Positions 49,212 through 58,224 are shown, numbered from the stretch's first letter. The stretch: DNA of 64,000 nucleotides from Treponema sp. (GCA_017484285.1 JAFUTH010000015.1:186001-250000); one strand, 5' to 3'. Notes: generated by a model not told the origin, from the sequence alone. A program made the numbers and translations.

Positions 49212-49831
49212 GCGAGCAAACCATTTCAAAGTCGCCGGTATGGGCACCAGTCTGCATAAAACTTCTCCAAAATCCGATATATCGAACGAACAACAACGAT
49301 GCCACATGGTCACTTTTGCAAAGCTGGCAGTCCGACATCGACCGCTATTTCTTTACGATAGGACTTCATGTGTTCGTTGACTTTGCAGACGGATATGCAT
49401 TTCTTGAACAGCGTGAGATGGGCGAGGAGGAAGAGCCGCTTCCAAAACTTATCATAGAACGCCCGCTTACCATACAGGATTCCCTGCTCTGCGTGCTGTT
49501 CCGCGAAGCGCTTGACCAGTTTGACACTTCGCAGAACCAGTCAGCAAACCTTGTGATGACGACAAGCGAGATAAAAGACAGACTCGACACTTTCTTTGCA
49601 GAAAAGAAAGACCAGACAAAAGTGTTCAAACGGCTTGATGAGTCTCTGAACCGTTTGAAAGATCTCACCTTTATTAAGGAAATTGAAACAAGCTCGCAAA
49701 ATCAAATCGACAGGACTTTTGAAATCCGCAGAATCTTAAAAGCCAAAGTAAACGCAGAATTCATTTCTGAGTTCAGAGACAAGCTGAAATCAGTTTTGGA
49801 CGAAGGAGAGATTGAAAACTATGACTTATGA
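49208..49831 (+). CDS. jetB: Wadjet component JetB (KITE-like)
   Basis: The 207-residue protein follows jetA with an ATGA overlap and runs 11 bases into jetC. It has the small winged-helix/KITE-like layout of JetB/MksE: FTIGLHVFVDFADGYAFLEQREMGEEEEPLPK, then LTIQDSLLCVLFREALDQF and a conserved C-terminal RRILKAKVNAEFISEFRDKL. JetB bridges the kleisin and the SMC-like motor (family knowledge). Confidence 0.85.
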   Translation: MSEQTISKSPVWAPVCIKLLQNPIYRTNNNDATWSLLQSWQSDIDRYFFTIGLHVFVDFADGYAFLEQREMGEEEEPLPKLIIERPLTIQDSLLCVLFREALDQFDTSQNQSANLVMTTSEIKDRLDTFFAEKKDQTKVFKRLDESLNRLKDLTFIKEIETSSQNQIDRTFEIRRILKAKVNAEFISEFRDKLKSVLDEGEIENYDL

Positions 49832-52800
49832 CCTTTTTTCTGACGAAATGACAAACGGCTTTCATCTTGAATTCTTTCAGCTTTTAAACTGGGGTGTTTT
49901 CGACAAGAAAGTCTACACACTGAACTGCGACAATAAATCAGCCCTGCTCACAGGCATAAACGGCAGCGGAAAGACTACGATTGTAGACGCGCTTACCACG
50001 CTCCTTGTACCGAACACGCTCCGCTTTTACAACCAGTCATCGGGTGACGGACGAAAACGCGACCGAACAGAAAATTCCTATGTGTTGGGTGCATACGGAA
50101 ATGTTCAGAATGAGGACAGCGCAGGGAGCAACACACAATACCTTAGAAAGCGTGATGAAGTTATCTCTGTTTTGAACGGCTGTTTTTATGACCAGAGCAA
50201 GAATAAACATGTCACCTTGCTGCAAGTCCGCTATTTTTCGGGCGCAGATTTGCAGCGCGTCTTTGCCATTACAGAGCAACGCTTGTCGCTTGATGACATT
50301 CAAACAATTTTACAGAAATCCGACAATAAAATCGACCGCGGTGGCAAATGGAAAAATCTTTTAAAATCGCAGGCTGGAACACAGTTCTTTGACTCCTTTG
50401 AAAAATACAAGGCGCAGTACACTTCCCTGTTCGGTTTCCGTTCAGACAAGGCACTCAAACTATTCTCACAGATTATCGGTCTTAAAGTTTTGGGAAACCT
50501 TACGGACTTTATACGCGAAAACATGCTTGAAAAGACCGATGCCGATGTTGAATTCCAGAAACTCGAACGCAATTATGAAAATCTGCTTCAAAGCGAACGC
50601 ACAATCCTAAAGACAAAAAAGCAGATTGAGATGCTAGAACCTGTCATTGAGACAGGGAAGAAATTGCAGGCAGAGACAGAAAAGCGCGAACGGCTGATAA
50701 GACTACGGGATGCCGTTTCTGCTTGGAAAACAAAAACGAGCATTGACATTCTCTCAAAAAAGAAAACCGAACTTGAAGAAGAGATTGCGAAACAAAACGA
50801 CAACAAAAAATTCAAAGAACAAGAATCTGCTCGGCTTGAAGAAGCAATCCGCAGTTTGCAGGCGGACATAGACAACACGGAATCTTCACGCAGAATTGCA
50901 CAAATTGACAGCGATGTGAATAATCTCCGCGCAGACAAGGAACGAAAACTGCAAATTTTTAGCCAATACAAAACCGATGCAGAACTGCTCAAATTGTCAA
51001 TTCCTCATTCAGCGGCAGAATTTGAACAGAATCAGACTGAACTTCATTCACTTGAAACAACCTTGCGCGAGCAGAAAAACACTTTGGATAAACAGAAAAC
51101 CGACCTTTCCATTGAAGCGCGGGATATAAGAGAAGAAAAAGAGACAGTACAAAAGGAGCTTGAATCTTTAGGAAAACGCAACTCAAATATCCCTGAAGAA
51201 AACATCCGAATCCGCCACGAAATTTGCCTGACTCTTGGCTGTGCAGAAGAAGCCCTGCCATTTGCGGGTGAACTGCTCCAAGTGTTGCAGGGGCAGGAAA
51301 ACTGGAACTTTGCCATTGAGCGGCTTCTTCATAACTTTGCGCTGACGGTGCTTGTGAGCGAAGATTTGTACAAGCGAGTGACTGACTATGTGAAAAATCA
51401 TAATATCGGCGGTCGTCTTGTATACCTGCGCACACAGGAAGCGTTTTCTCTCGGCTCGGATTTGATAATTGCTGAGGAGAACACCGTTTTAGGAAAGCTC
51501 GAAGTAAAGCAAAATCATCCGCTCACCGAATGGATTACTCAGTATCTCTATGAGCATTTCAATTACCGTTGCACTGACGACATAAACGAAATCGCTCATA
51601 CCGAACGAGCCGTAACAACGACAGGACTTATCAAATCGGGGATAAAGCATGAAAAAGACGACCGAAAGAAAATCACGCAGAATTTTACGCTAGTCTTAGG
51701 CTGGGATAACACACGAAAGAGACAGATTTTAAGCAAACAGTACGATGATTTGTGCGCAAAAGAAACGGACATACAAGCACAACTCACCGACATTGAATCT
51801 AAACTTGCATTACAAAACAGACAAGATTTTGCGCTTCAATCGCTTGCAAAAGTTCTTTCGTGGGAAGCAATTGATTATGAATCTGTCGCCACAAAAATAG
51901 ATTCATTGCAAGACGAGCGGAAACGGCTTGCCGCCTCAAAAGACATAGCGCAATTGCAAGCACTTCTTGACGGAAAGAAAAATGAGAAACAAAGAATCGA
52001 CAGCGCAAGAGATGATATACTCGGTTTAATAAATCGGTATGATGATCGATTAAAAAATACAATTGATTCTCTTCTATCAAACAACAAAAATTGGCAAGAA
52101 CTATCTCAGCGAGATGATTTTGAAACGGTAATTCTCTCCTCAATTGACGAACTGTGCGAAGAATATCCGCGTTTGACAAAAGCAACTTCCGTTCCGATGG
52201 CAGAGGATGCGGAAAACAAAATGACAAGGGAACTGTCTGGGAAAGCCGAAACTGCGCAACGAACAATAAACGCGTTCATCACAAATATTCAGACATGCAT
52301 GAATGAAGTAAAAAATCCAAACGCGAAACTTCGGGCAGAATTCGGAGATTGGGCTTCTGAATTCTCTGACATGGGTGCAACAAAAGACTTTCTCCCCGAC
52401 TATCAAAACTTCTACAACCGCCTCAAAAAAGACGACCTGCCGAAATACGAAAAGCAGTTCCATGACTTTTTACACAACTCCATAAAAGACGACATCATCA
52501 ATTTCAATCAGTTCATAAACTTTCAGAAAGAAGAAATTGAAAAGGCAGTACATGATTTAAACCAAAACCTCAGACAGATTACCTACTATCAAAATCCAGA
52601 CACATATTTGTCGCTCAAATGCGAGCACAATACAGACCCTCGCATTTCAGAATTCAACATCAAACTGAAAAACGCAATTCCCGACACGGTACGCATCCAA
52701 CAGCAAGACACAGAATATGAAGAGCAGCTTTTTATGCAGATAAAGGCATTTTTGGAGTCGCTTAAAGAAAACCAAAACCTTAGGGAATTCGTGCTTGATA

Positions 52801-53234
52801 TTCGCAACTGGTTCACTTTTGCCGCAAGCGAAAACTACTGTCAGGACAATCAGCAGAAGCAATATTACAACGACAGCGCAAGCCTCAGCGGTGGAGAAAA
52901 GGCAAAGCTCACCTACACAATTCTTGCATCCGCGATTTCGTATCAGTTCGGCATAAACAGCGAAAGCGGCAACTCCTTCAGATTCGTCATAATCGATGAG
53001 GCGTTCAGCAAGAGCGATGCAATGAATTCCGAATATGCCATGAAACTTTTTAAACAGCTCGACTTGCAGTTGATGGTCATCACTCCGCTCGACAAGATAA
53101 ATATCGTGGATGATTACATTTCGTCCGTCCACATGACAGAAAACAAAAACACGAACGACTCTCGCCTCATTTCTATGACGATTGAAAAATACAAGGAGCG
53201 GAAAGAAGAACTCCAAGAGGAGAAGGCAGAATGA
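49821..53234 (+). CDS. jetC: Wadjet SMC-like ATPase JetC
   Basis: The 1,137-residue protein has Walker A TGINGSGKTTIVDAL near residue 45. Long coiled coils with a central hinge-like region (about 440-620) follow. Near the end come the ABC signature SLSGGEKAKLTYTIL and Walker B FRFVIIDEAFSKSD. This is the MukB/MksB-like motor that extrudes plasmid DNA in Wadjet systems (family knowledge). I use ATG 49821; a TTG nine bases upstream is also in frame. Length and motifs are complete. Confidence 0.95.
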   Translation: MTYDLFSDEMTNGFHLEFFQLLNWGVFDKKVYTLNCDNKSALLTGINGSGKTTIVDALTTLLVPNTLRFYNQSSGDGRKRDRTENSYVLGAYGNVQNEDSAGSNTQYLRKRDEVISVLNGCFYDQSKNKHVTLLQVRYFSGADLQRVFAITEQRLSLDDIQTILQKSDNKIDRGGKWKNLLKSQAGTQFFDSFEKYKAQYTSLFGFRSDKALKLFSQIIGLKVLGNLTDFIRENMLEKTDADVEFQKLERNYENLLQSERTILKTKKQIEMLEPVIETGKKLQAETEKRERLIRLRDAVSAWKTKTSIDILSKKKTELEEEIAKQNDNKKFKEQESARLEEAIRSLQADIDNTESSRRIAQIDSDVNNLRADKERKLQIFSQYKTDAELLKLSIPHSAAEFEQNQTELHSLETTLREQKNTLDKQKTDLSIEARDIREEKETVQKELESLGKRNSNIPEENIRIRHEICLTLGCAEEALPFAGELLQVLQGQENWNFAIERLLHNFALTVLVSEDLYKRVTDYVKNHNIGGRLVYLRTQEAFSLGSDLIIAEENTVLGKLEVKQNHPLTEWITQYLYEHFNYRCTDDINEIAHTERAVTTTGLIKSGIKHEKDDRKKITQNFTLVLGWDNTRKRQILSKQYDDLCAKETDIQAQLTDIESKLALQNRQDFALQSLAKVLSWEAIDYESVATKIDSLQDERKRLAASKDIAQLQALLDGKKNEKQRIDSARDDILGLINRYDDRLKNTIDSLLSNNKNWQELSQRDDFETVILSSIDELCEEYPRLTKATSVPMAEDAENKMTRELSGKAETAQRTINAFITNIQTCMNEVKNPNAKLRAEFGDWASEFSDMGATKDFLPDYQNFYNRLKKDDLPKYEKQFHDFLHNSIKDDIINFNQFINFQKEEIEKAVHDLNQNLRQITYYQNPDTYLSLKCEHNTDPRISEFNIKLKNAIPDTVRIQQQDTEYEEQLFMQIKAFLESLKENQNLREFVLDIRNWFTFAASENYCQDNQQKQYYNDSASLSGGEKAKLTYTILASAISYQFGINSESGNSFRFVIIDEAFSKSDAMNSEYAMKLFKQLDLQLMVITPLDKINIVDDYISSVHMTENKNTNDSRLISMTIEKYKERKEELQEEKAE

Positions 53235-54430
53235 TAACGGGTTCGGAAATCAGGCAAAAAGCAGAACGAAAATACACAGATTTTCTCAAATACAAAATCG
53301 CTTGCAATCTAAACGGCAAAACAGATGATGAAGCATTTTTTCCGCTGCACATAAAAGCCGACAAAGGCAAAGCAAATGATGACTTGCAAAAATACGAGCA
53401 GGAAATCACTCCGCTTTACGAGCAAAGCAAAAACAAAACAGGTACAGGCTACACGCTTGAGTTTGAAGAAATCAATACGCGCAATTACGGTCATCAGCAG
53501 AAACTTAAAAACATTCTTTTTGAAAATGAAGAAGATTATCTTTCATTCATAAAGAAAAAAGCCGAAATAAAAAATCTTACGACAGCTTTGGAAATACTAA
53601 AGACGCAAATCTTTCTTTCTGACACGGAGCTTACAGATTGGGCGTTGGCACATACACAAGATTTAACGGCAGACTGTTCCGAAGAAACTGACTTTTGGAA
53701 AAACATCTGTCTATGCGCAAACTGGCTTCACGAAAACCAAAAGAGTGATTTGTATATCCGCGAGATTCCGCTTTCAGTTCATACAAAGTTCATTGAGACA
53801 AACAAAGCTCTTATCCACAGTTTTTTTTCAACAGACAGCACCGCTGATTTTGAAGCAAAACACGGACTAAAGCAAAAGCCGTATCTTGTCCGATTCAGAA
53901 GTCTAAGTGAAATGCCTCTTCTGTTGGGCAACCTTTCAGTCTCGGAACTATCTTTGCCGCTACAAGATTTCATTCACTTGGACAAGTCTGAATGCTTGCA
54001 ACATATACAGACCATTCTGATTGTTGAAAATGAACTGGTGTACCTGACTTTTCCCAAAATGAAAAATGCACTTTGCATTTGGGGGCATGGCTTTACCGTG
54101 ACAATGCTGAAACACTGCGAATGGTTTCATAATTATAGAATCCTATACTTTGGTGATTTAGATGAACACGGTTTTCAGATTCTTTCTGATTTCAGAATCC
54201 ATTTTCCTCAAACCGAATCTTTCTGCATGGATATGAGAACATTGCAGGAATTCTCTCAGTTTCGTTGCAAAGGAAAAGTTCTATCTGGCAACAGCATACC
54301 GCAAAACCTCAGCGATGAAGAAAGAGCAGTTTTCAACGAATTGAGGAATAACACGGAAAGAAATCGCTTGGAGCAAGAAAGAATCAGCGTGAATTATATA
54401 CGGGGAAAATTACGGTATTTGAAGTTTTAA
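53231..54430 (+). CDS. jetD: Wadjet nuclease JetD (topoisomerase VI-like TOPRIM)
   Basis: The 399-residue protein has the DUF3322-like N-terminus (EIRQKAERKYTDFLKYKIA). The C-terminal TOPRIM region has LIVENELVYL-type Glu (TILIVENELVYLTFP), then ILYFGDLDEHGFQILSDFR. JetD is the endonuclease that cuts small circular DNA after loop extrusion stalls (family knowledge). Its ATG overlaps the jetC stop. With jetC and jetB intact, only jetA is damaged. Confidence 0.9.
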   Translation: MITGSEIRQKAERKYTDFLKYKIACNLNGKTDDEAFFPLHIKADKGKANDDLQKYEQEITPLYEQSKNKTGTGYTLEFEEINTRNYGHQQKLKNILFENEEDYLSFIKKKAEIKNLTTALEILKTQIFLSDTELTDWALAHTQDLTADCSEETDFWKNICLCANWLHENQKSDLYIREIPLSVHTKFIETNKALIHSFFSTDSTADFEAKHGLKQKPYLVRFRSLSEMPLLLGNLSVSELSLPLQDFIHLDKSECLQHIQTILIVENELVYLTFPKMKNALCIWGHGFTVTMLKHCEWFHNYRILYFGDLDEHGFQILSDFRIHFPQTESFCMDMRTLQEFSQFRCKGKVLSGNSIPQNLSDEERAVFNELRNNTERNRLEQERISVNYIRGKLRYLKF

Positions 54431-54446
54431 TTCTCATACACAGTTC

Positions 54447-54803
54447 TTATTTTTTCACCACCTCGCCCCACTCCACTTCCTTGAACCCCACGCACACCGC
54501 ACTGTCCGTCACAAGAATCGGTCGCTTCACAAGCATTCCGTCACTTGCAAGCAACTTGAATTGCTCATCATCAGTCATACTCGGAAGTTTTGCCGAAAGT
54601 TCCAGCTCTCGGTACAGCATTCCGCTCGTGTTGAAGAACTTTTTGAGCGGTAAGCCCGACTTTTTGTGCAATTTGCGCAAAGTCGCCTCGTCGGGGTGGT
54701 CGCCTTTTATGTCGATTTTCTCATATTTCACGCCGTTCGCGTCAAGCCAAGCAAGTGCTTTCTTGCATGTCGAGCAACGGTCGTAGCAGTACACTTTGGT
54801 CAT
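54447..54803 (-). CDS. ArsC/Spx-family protein (YffB-like)
   Basis: The 118-residue protein has an intact CSTCKKALAWLDANGV active site near residue 10, unlike the cysteine-free relative at 22,931. It also keeps the family segments LKKFFNTSGMLYRELEL and SDGMLVKRPILV. It could reduce arsenate or act as a thiol reductase; a Spx role is unlikely. It is convergent with jetD, 16 bases away. Confidence 0.85.
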   Translation of the reverse strand: MTKVYCYDRCSTCKKALAWLDANGVKYEKIDIKGDHPDEATLRKLHKKSGLPLKKFFNTSGMLYRELELSAKLPSMTDDEQFKLLASDGMLVKRPILVTDSAVCVGFKEVEWGEVVKK

Positions 54804-54934
54804 AGGGCAATCTCCTTGCCATCACGGGCAACACAGAAAAATTCTCATTGAGATTTATTCAGTGTTTCCTTAATATACACCATTTTGTGAGAATTCTACA
54901 TTGTTTTCCAACTACAAATCATATTTCCCTAAAA

Positions 54935-55255
54935 TCACCCCGCGCATTTTTCTTCCACAGCCTCAGCCCCGTCTTTTACCGACACGACCGCAATCTCTTC
55001 AAAAAGTTCTTTTTCGCCTGATTTCAGCATTTCTACTCGTGCGACAGGCTCGCCGTTTTCCATGAGTAAGATATGCCCGTTCAATTCCCCCGACCGTTTC
55101 AAAGATTCCGCACTCAGAACAGAAATATCCAAGTGTTCGGACATCGCATCCGTCAGAATGTGAGCAAGCACATTATCCACACTCTGATTCGCACAAAGCG
55201 CCAATTCATTCAGATATTTTATGACAGTCTCATCTAATTTAAGGCTCACATCCAC
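54935..55255 (-). CDS. Small antitoxin-like protein, paralogue of the gene at 12679
   Basis: The 106-residue frame uses a GTG at 55,255. It has a central helical part (DETVIKYLNELALCANQSVDNVLAHIL) and a C-terminal HILLMENGEPVARVEMLKSGE that matches the gene at 12,679. A better start, ATG 55,314 (MEEKQEIDF...), opens in another frame and stops near 55,247. A one-base shift around 55,250-55,275 would join it and restore an N-terminus like the paralogue's. The gene may thus be frameshifted. It lies next to a second ORF6N gene. Function unknown. Confidence 0.5.
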   Translation of the reverse strand: MDVSLKLDETVIKYLNELALCANQSVDNVLAHILTDAMSEHLDISVLSAESLKRSGELNGHILLMENGEPVARVEMLKSGEKELFEEIAVVSVKDGAEAVEEKCAG

Positions 55256-55340
55256 CCATTTTTCAAGCGGAGTATGACAACATTTGAAAAGTCAATTTCC
55301 TGTTTTTCTTCCATAACTATACACTCCTTTTTGTACTACA

Positions 55341-55363
55341 ACTGATCGCAATTTGCGATCAGT
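55341..55363. repeat. 23-bp perfect palindrome with the ORF6N-associated core
   Basis: ACTGATCGCAA-T-TTGCGATCAGT is perfect over 11+1+11 bases and lies 34 bases past the stop of the ORF6N gene. Its TCGCAA-N-TTGCGA core equals that of the palindromes inside the ORF6N gene at 5,731-5,880, yet here it is non-coding. Confidence 0.8.
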
Positions 55364-55396
55364 CAATTTTTGAAGTCACTATCCGTTTCCCCACAC

Positions 55397-55957
55397 CTAC
55401 GCTTCTTCCCGAAATCCGATTTTCCGCTCTGATTTCGGCTCTTCAAGCAGATTGTTCAGAACTTGGATTATCTGACTGATTTTTCTGTCCTGTTCCGAAA
55501 ACTTTTTGTCACAATGGTCGATATGAAGCAAAAGAAGCCGTCTGATTTCCGCAAGTTCCGTCTTGTCGTCCGTCTTAACGACTTGCTCGCTCACAAAATG
55601 CCGCAACTGAACAAACGCATTCATAATTCTGATACTCACCTGCACCGCCGTTTCACTGCGCAATACGGCAGACAACATAGCAACACCTTGCTCGGTAAAG
55701 ACATAAGGTAGTGCGGAGGAGTGTTTCAGAACATTGAACCGGTCACAATTTGTGACCAGTTCATCCATTTCGTCTTCTGTCAGTTGAAAACGGAATTCTT
55801 CGGGGAACCGCTCCAAATTTCGTTTTACCGCTTGGTTGATAACTTTCGTTTCCACGCCGTACAATTCCGCCAAGTCACGGTCAATCATAACTTGCTTGCC
55901 ACGAATGAGAAAAAATTTGCTTTCAATAAGAACGGAAGTAATCACATCATGTGTCAT
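55397..55957 (-). CDS. ORF6N-domain protein (short form)
   Basis: The 186-residue protein has the ORF6N domain (MIDRDLAELYGVETKVINQAVKRNLERFPEEFRFQL) and the LPYVFTEQGVAMLSAVLRSETAVQVSIRIMNAFVQLRHF block shared with the protein at 5,052. It lacks the PLD-like C-terminus. In place of the repeated LRSQFATS region it has ELVTNCDRF, encoded across a 17-bp palindrome (55,741-55,757). Probably a DNA-binding protein of mobile-element origin. Confidence 0.85.
   Translation of the reverse strand: MTHDVITSVLIESKFFLIRGKQVMIDRDLAELYGVETKVINQAVKRNLERFPEEFRFQLTEDEMDELVTNCDRFNVLKHSSALPYVFTEQGVAMLSAVLRSETAVQVSIRIMNAFVQLRHFVSEQVVKTDDKTELAEIRRLLLLHIDHCDKKFSEQDRKISQIIQVLNNLLEEPKSERKIGFREEA
55741..55757. repeat. 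Palindrome GGTCACAA-T-TTGTGACC in the second ORF6N gene
   Basis: The perfect 17-bp palindrome lies at the same place in the ORF6N domain as the repeated palindromes of the first ORF6N gene and shares the core of the copy at 5,731-5,751. Confidence 0.75.
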
Positions 55958-55990
55958 ACAACCATTATAGTGGAGCGCAGACGAGAAAAC

Positions 55991-56009
55991 ATTAAGTTAG
56001 TAACTTAAT
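55991..56009. promoter_or_regulatory. 19-bp perfect palindrome upstream of the second ORF6N gene
   Basis: ATTAAGTTA-G-TAACTTAAT lies 34 bases before the ORF6N start. It has nearly the same sequence as the XRE-linked palindromes at 9,695, 10,195 and 13,085, 43-46 kb away, suggesting the same binding protein. Confidence 0.65.
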
Positions 56010-56085
56010 TTCTTTTTTAGAAAAATCGAGTAAAATCTATTTTAGAATGTGTGAAGTGTTGTCTATTTTTCTGAATTTAAACTTT

Positions 56086-56637
56086 CTACTCTGCGCCCAA
56101 AAACGCATCCGCCTGCTTTGCGAGTTCCGCCGTGCTCTCTCCGCTAAGCGAAAGCACATCGTTTGCGAATGCTGAGCCGTCCAGCGCAATGCCCGTGCCT
56201 TCGCCAAAAATCACTTCCATGCGCATGAATTCAAGCAGCTTTTTCAAATCGGCACGCACGGAGCGGGTCGCATTCTTTCCGCCAGCTCCGCTTATCGTCA
56301 CCTTCTTTCCCATCACGGCAGTTCCGCTCGAAAAATTCCCTGCGACAAGCGGGCGCGAAAGCCAGTCAAAAAGATTTTTAAGCACGCCGGGAATCGCGGC
56401 ATTGTATTCGGGCGTAAAAATCCAGATTCCGTCGGCATCCTGCACCACCTCACGCACACGGAAAACCGCCGTTGGCACAGGATTTTCCGCATTTTGATTC
56501 ATAAACGGCATGTCCGCGTATTCCAAAAACGAAACCTCAGCCCGCTCGCCAATAATCTCGGCACATTTTTCCGCCAGTTGCCGATTAAACGACTTTTTTC
56601 TAAGCGAACCAACAATAAACACAATCTTCTTTTTCAT
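56086..56637 (-). CDS. NADPH-dependent FMN reductase
   Basis: The 183-residue flavodoxin-like protein begins IVFIVGSLRKKSFNRQLAEKCAEII and contains IFTPEYNAAIPGVLKNLFDWLSRP, the signature of NAD(P)H:FMN/quinone reductases of the ChrR/azoreductase type. I use ATG 56637 (MKKKIVF), preceded by GGAAGG-like sequence; a longer frame from 56739 lies over the next gene. Probable role: cytosolic flavin or quinone reduction. Confidence 0.85.
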   Translation of the reverse strand: MKKKIVFIVGSLRKKSFNRQLAEKCAEIIGERAEVSFLEYADMPFMNQNAENPVPTAVFRVREVVQDADGIWIFTPEYNAAIPGVLKNLFDWLSRPLVAGNFSSGTAVMGKKVTISGAGGKNATRSVRADLKKLLEFMRMEVIFGEGTGIALDGSAFANDVLSLSGESTAELAKQADAFLGAE

Positions 56638-56656
56638 AATAATCACCTTCCTTTCT

Positions 56657-56941
56657 TCACGAGCCGAACAACGCCGCAAACGCATTCCGCGCACTTTCTG
56701 CCTTGCTCGCTCCACTCCCTGCGCCGCCGCCAATCGCACGATTCACCGAAAAATAATCGCAGAAATTCGCCCGCTCTTTGTCGCGTACCAATTCTGCATT
56801 CGGCTCACGGCAATCGTAATGGCTTCCCTGCGAGTAAAAAGTACAGTTTACGCACGAATGTAAGTCCGCACCGCAAAATTCACAGGTCGAAGAACGCACA
56901 ATTTCCGCCAATCCAATCGCCTTCCCGCATTTTTTACACAT
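56657..56941 (-). CDS. Small zinc-ribbon protein
   Basis: The 94-residue protein has CKKCGKAI, CEFCGADL, SCVNC and later CREP and CDYF. These make two probable zinc-ribbon sites in about 65 residues, then a Gly/Ala-rich tail. The ordering HSCVNCTFYSQGSHYDCREP is conserved in unnamed spirochaete proteins as far as I recall. It likely binds RNA or protein. A terminator (56,952-56,981) lies just upstream, so it must have its own promoter or arise from read-through. I use ATG 56941; an earlier frame would read through that terminator. Confidence 0.7.
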   Translation of the reverse strand: MCKKCGKAIGLAEIVRSSTCEFCGADLHSCVNCTFYSQGSHYDCREPNAELVRDKERANFCDYFSVNRAIGGGAGSGASKAESARNAFAALFGS

Positions 56942-56951
56942 ACAACCCCCA

Positions 56952-56981
56952 TAAAAAAAACCGCCATTTCTTTGGCGGTTT
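56952..56981 (-). terminator. Rho-independent terminator of the candidate ncRNA
   Basis: On the minus strand an 8-bp stem (AACCGCCA/TGGCGGTT with loop AAGAAA) is followed by eight T. Confidence 0.85.
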
Positions 56982-57151
56982 ATAGTTTGCCTCTCTTCAA
57001 CCATGTGAAGGGCAATTAATGAAGCCCTGCTTATCCGCAGGTGGAGTGTTATCAGTTCAAGACTCCAAAGGAGTCAGTCCTCTTTGTCGGAAATTGCATA
57101 ACGCCTCCTTTTCGTGCAGTCGGTGTGCGTCCTCATCTCGCTCCTCACTAC
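56952..57151 (-). ncRNA. Candidate structured RNA of about 200 nt
   Basis: No convincing protein fills this gap, yet it has a promoter (TTGCAT at 57,180-57,185, 16-base spacer, TATCCT at 57,158-57,163, minus strand) and a strong terminator. In between are three compact hairpins: GACTCC-TTT-GGAGTC, CCTGC-GGATAA-GCAGG and GGGC-TTCATTAATT-GCCC. Size and layout would suit a 6S-like or other housekeeping RNA, but I cannot match it to a named family. It also holds AAGGAGG followed by a 15-codon frame (MQFPTKRTDSFGVLN), so a leader peptide is the alternative. Confidence 0.5.
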
Positions 57152-57275
57152 AACTTAAGGATAGCACAGTTTCCGCAGAATGCAAGCGTTTTTTTCAAAA
57201 ATTCTGCATTTTTTCAAAATTCCGTGTTTTTTTTTGCAAAAAAAATCCACCTCAGCGCGAAGTGAAGCGGATTTT

Positions 57276-57655
57276 TGGAGATGGGGGGAATTGAACCCCC
57301 GTCCGAAAGTGGAAGCCACATACATCTACATGTTTAGTTATGCGAGGTGGTTGTCGGGAGCAGGTAGCAGCATAACAAGCGTCTTCTCCGTATTTTGAGA
57401 AAAAGTCCCGTGCGCACCCCAAAAATTACGCACAGCAAGTCCCTGTTTGTGACGGAAAAAGTGAAGTTAGGAACAGCGCCCCAGAATTTCCGGCTCAAGC
57501 GCAATTAAGCAGCGAGAGCTTCTGCGAAAGAAGCCTCTTCGACTTCTTCTTCTTTTCTTTCGAAAATTGCAGTTATTGTTTTCTCAGTTTAGGGAACCTT
57601 GACTCCCACATGCCGTAAGTGCCTTGATCACAGTCGTCGAAACCGGTGCACCCCC
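57276..57655 (-). ncRNA. ssrA: tmRNA (ssrA)
   Basis: The 5' end GGGGGTGCACCGGTTTCGAC and the 3' end CCCCCATCTCCA (after the T-arm GGGGGTTCAATTCCCCC) pair as the alanine-type acceptor stem. The CCA is not encoded. The tag frame begins at a GCA near 57,575 and ends in EEASFAEALAA and TAA near 57,514, so the tag ends in the classic ALAA degron. At about 21 residues the tag is long, and it is rich in Glu. The RNA rescues ribosomes stalled on broken messages. Confidence 0.95.
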
Positions 57656-57706
57656 GTTTGTATTCCGCCATAAATATAGCGATGAAAAAGCACGAAGTCA
57701 AGATTT

Positions 57707-58204
57707 TTAAAGAATATAATTTTTTTCCGCCGTGGAAAATACATGCGTAATTGCGGCAGCTAAGGCATCTGCGGCATGGTCGGGCTTTGGCTCGGTCTCA
57801 AGATTCAAGAGGATTTTTACATACTGCTCGACCGTCTTTTTGTCAGCAGTCTTTGTGCCCGTGACGGCGTACTTGATTTGGTTCGGGCGGTACATGCACA
57901 AGGGGAGCGCGTTTTGCGAAAGGCACATCGTCACCACGCCCTTCGCCTCGGCAACGCTCATCGCGCTCGACACATTCCGCGCGAAATACAGTTCTTCCAT
58001 CGCCGCCTGCTCAGGCTTGAATTCAAGCAACACCGAAACGAGGCGGTTGTAAATCGCCAAAAGGCGCGTGCCGTGCTCTTCGGTGGCAGGCGTTTCAATC
58101 ACGCCGTAGCTTACGAGACGAATGCTGTTTCCGATTGCATCAATCACGCCAAAGCCCGTGTGAGCCAAGCCTGGATCAATGCCAATGACACGCCGTTTTT
58201 GCAT
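57707..58204 (-). CDS. ruvC: Holliday junction resolvase RuvC
   Basis: The 165-residue protein has all four catalytic acids of RuvC: IGIDPGLAHTGFG at the start, AAMEELYF near residue 67, and KPDHAADALAAAITH near 140. The length is standard. It cuts Holliday junctions with RuvAB. yebC lies upstream on the same strand, as in many bacteria, but a terminator and an inverted repeat separate them here, so ruvC probably has its own promoter. Confidence 0.95.
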   Translation of the reverse strand: MQKRRVIGIDPGLAHTGFGVIDAIGNSIRLVSYGVIETPATEEHGTRLLAIYNRLVSVLLEFKPEQAAMEELYFARNVSSAMSVAEAKGVVTMCLSQNALPLCMYRPNQIKYAVTGTKTADKKTVEQYVKILLNLETEPKPDHAADALAAAITHVFSTAEKNYIL

Positions 58205-58224
58205 TTTTAAATAACCGTCTTATA

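Noticed and set aside
57019-57398. Plus-strand frames over the ncRNA and tmRNA
   Set aside because: They lie antisense to the tmRNA and the candidate RNA and show no protein family pattern.
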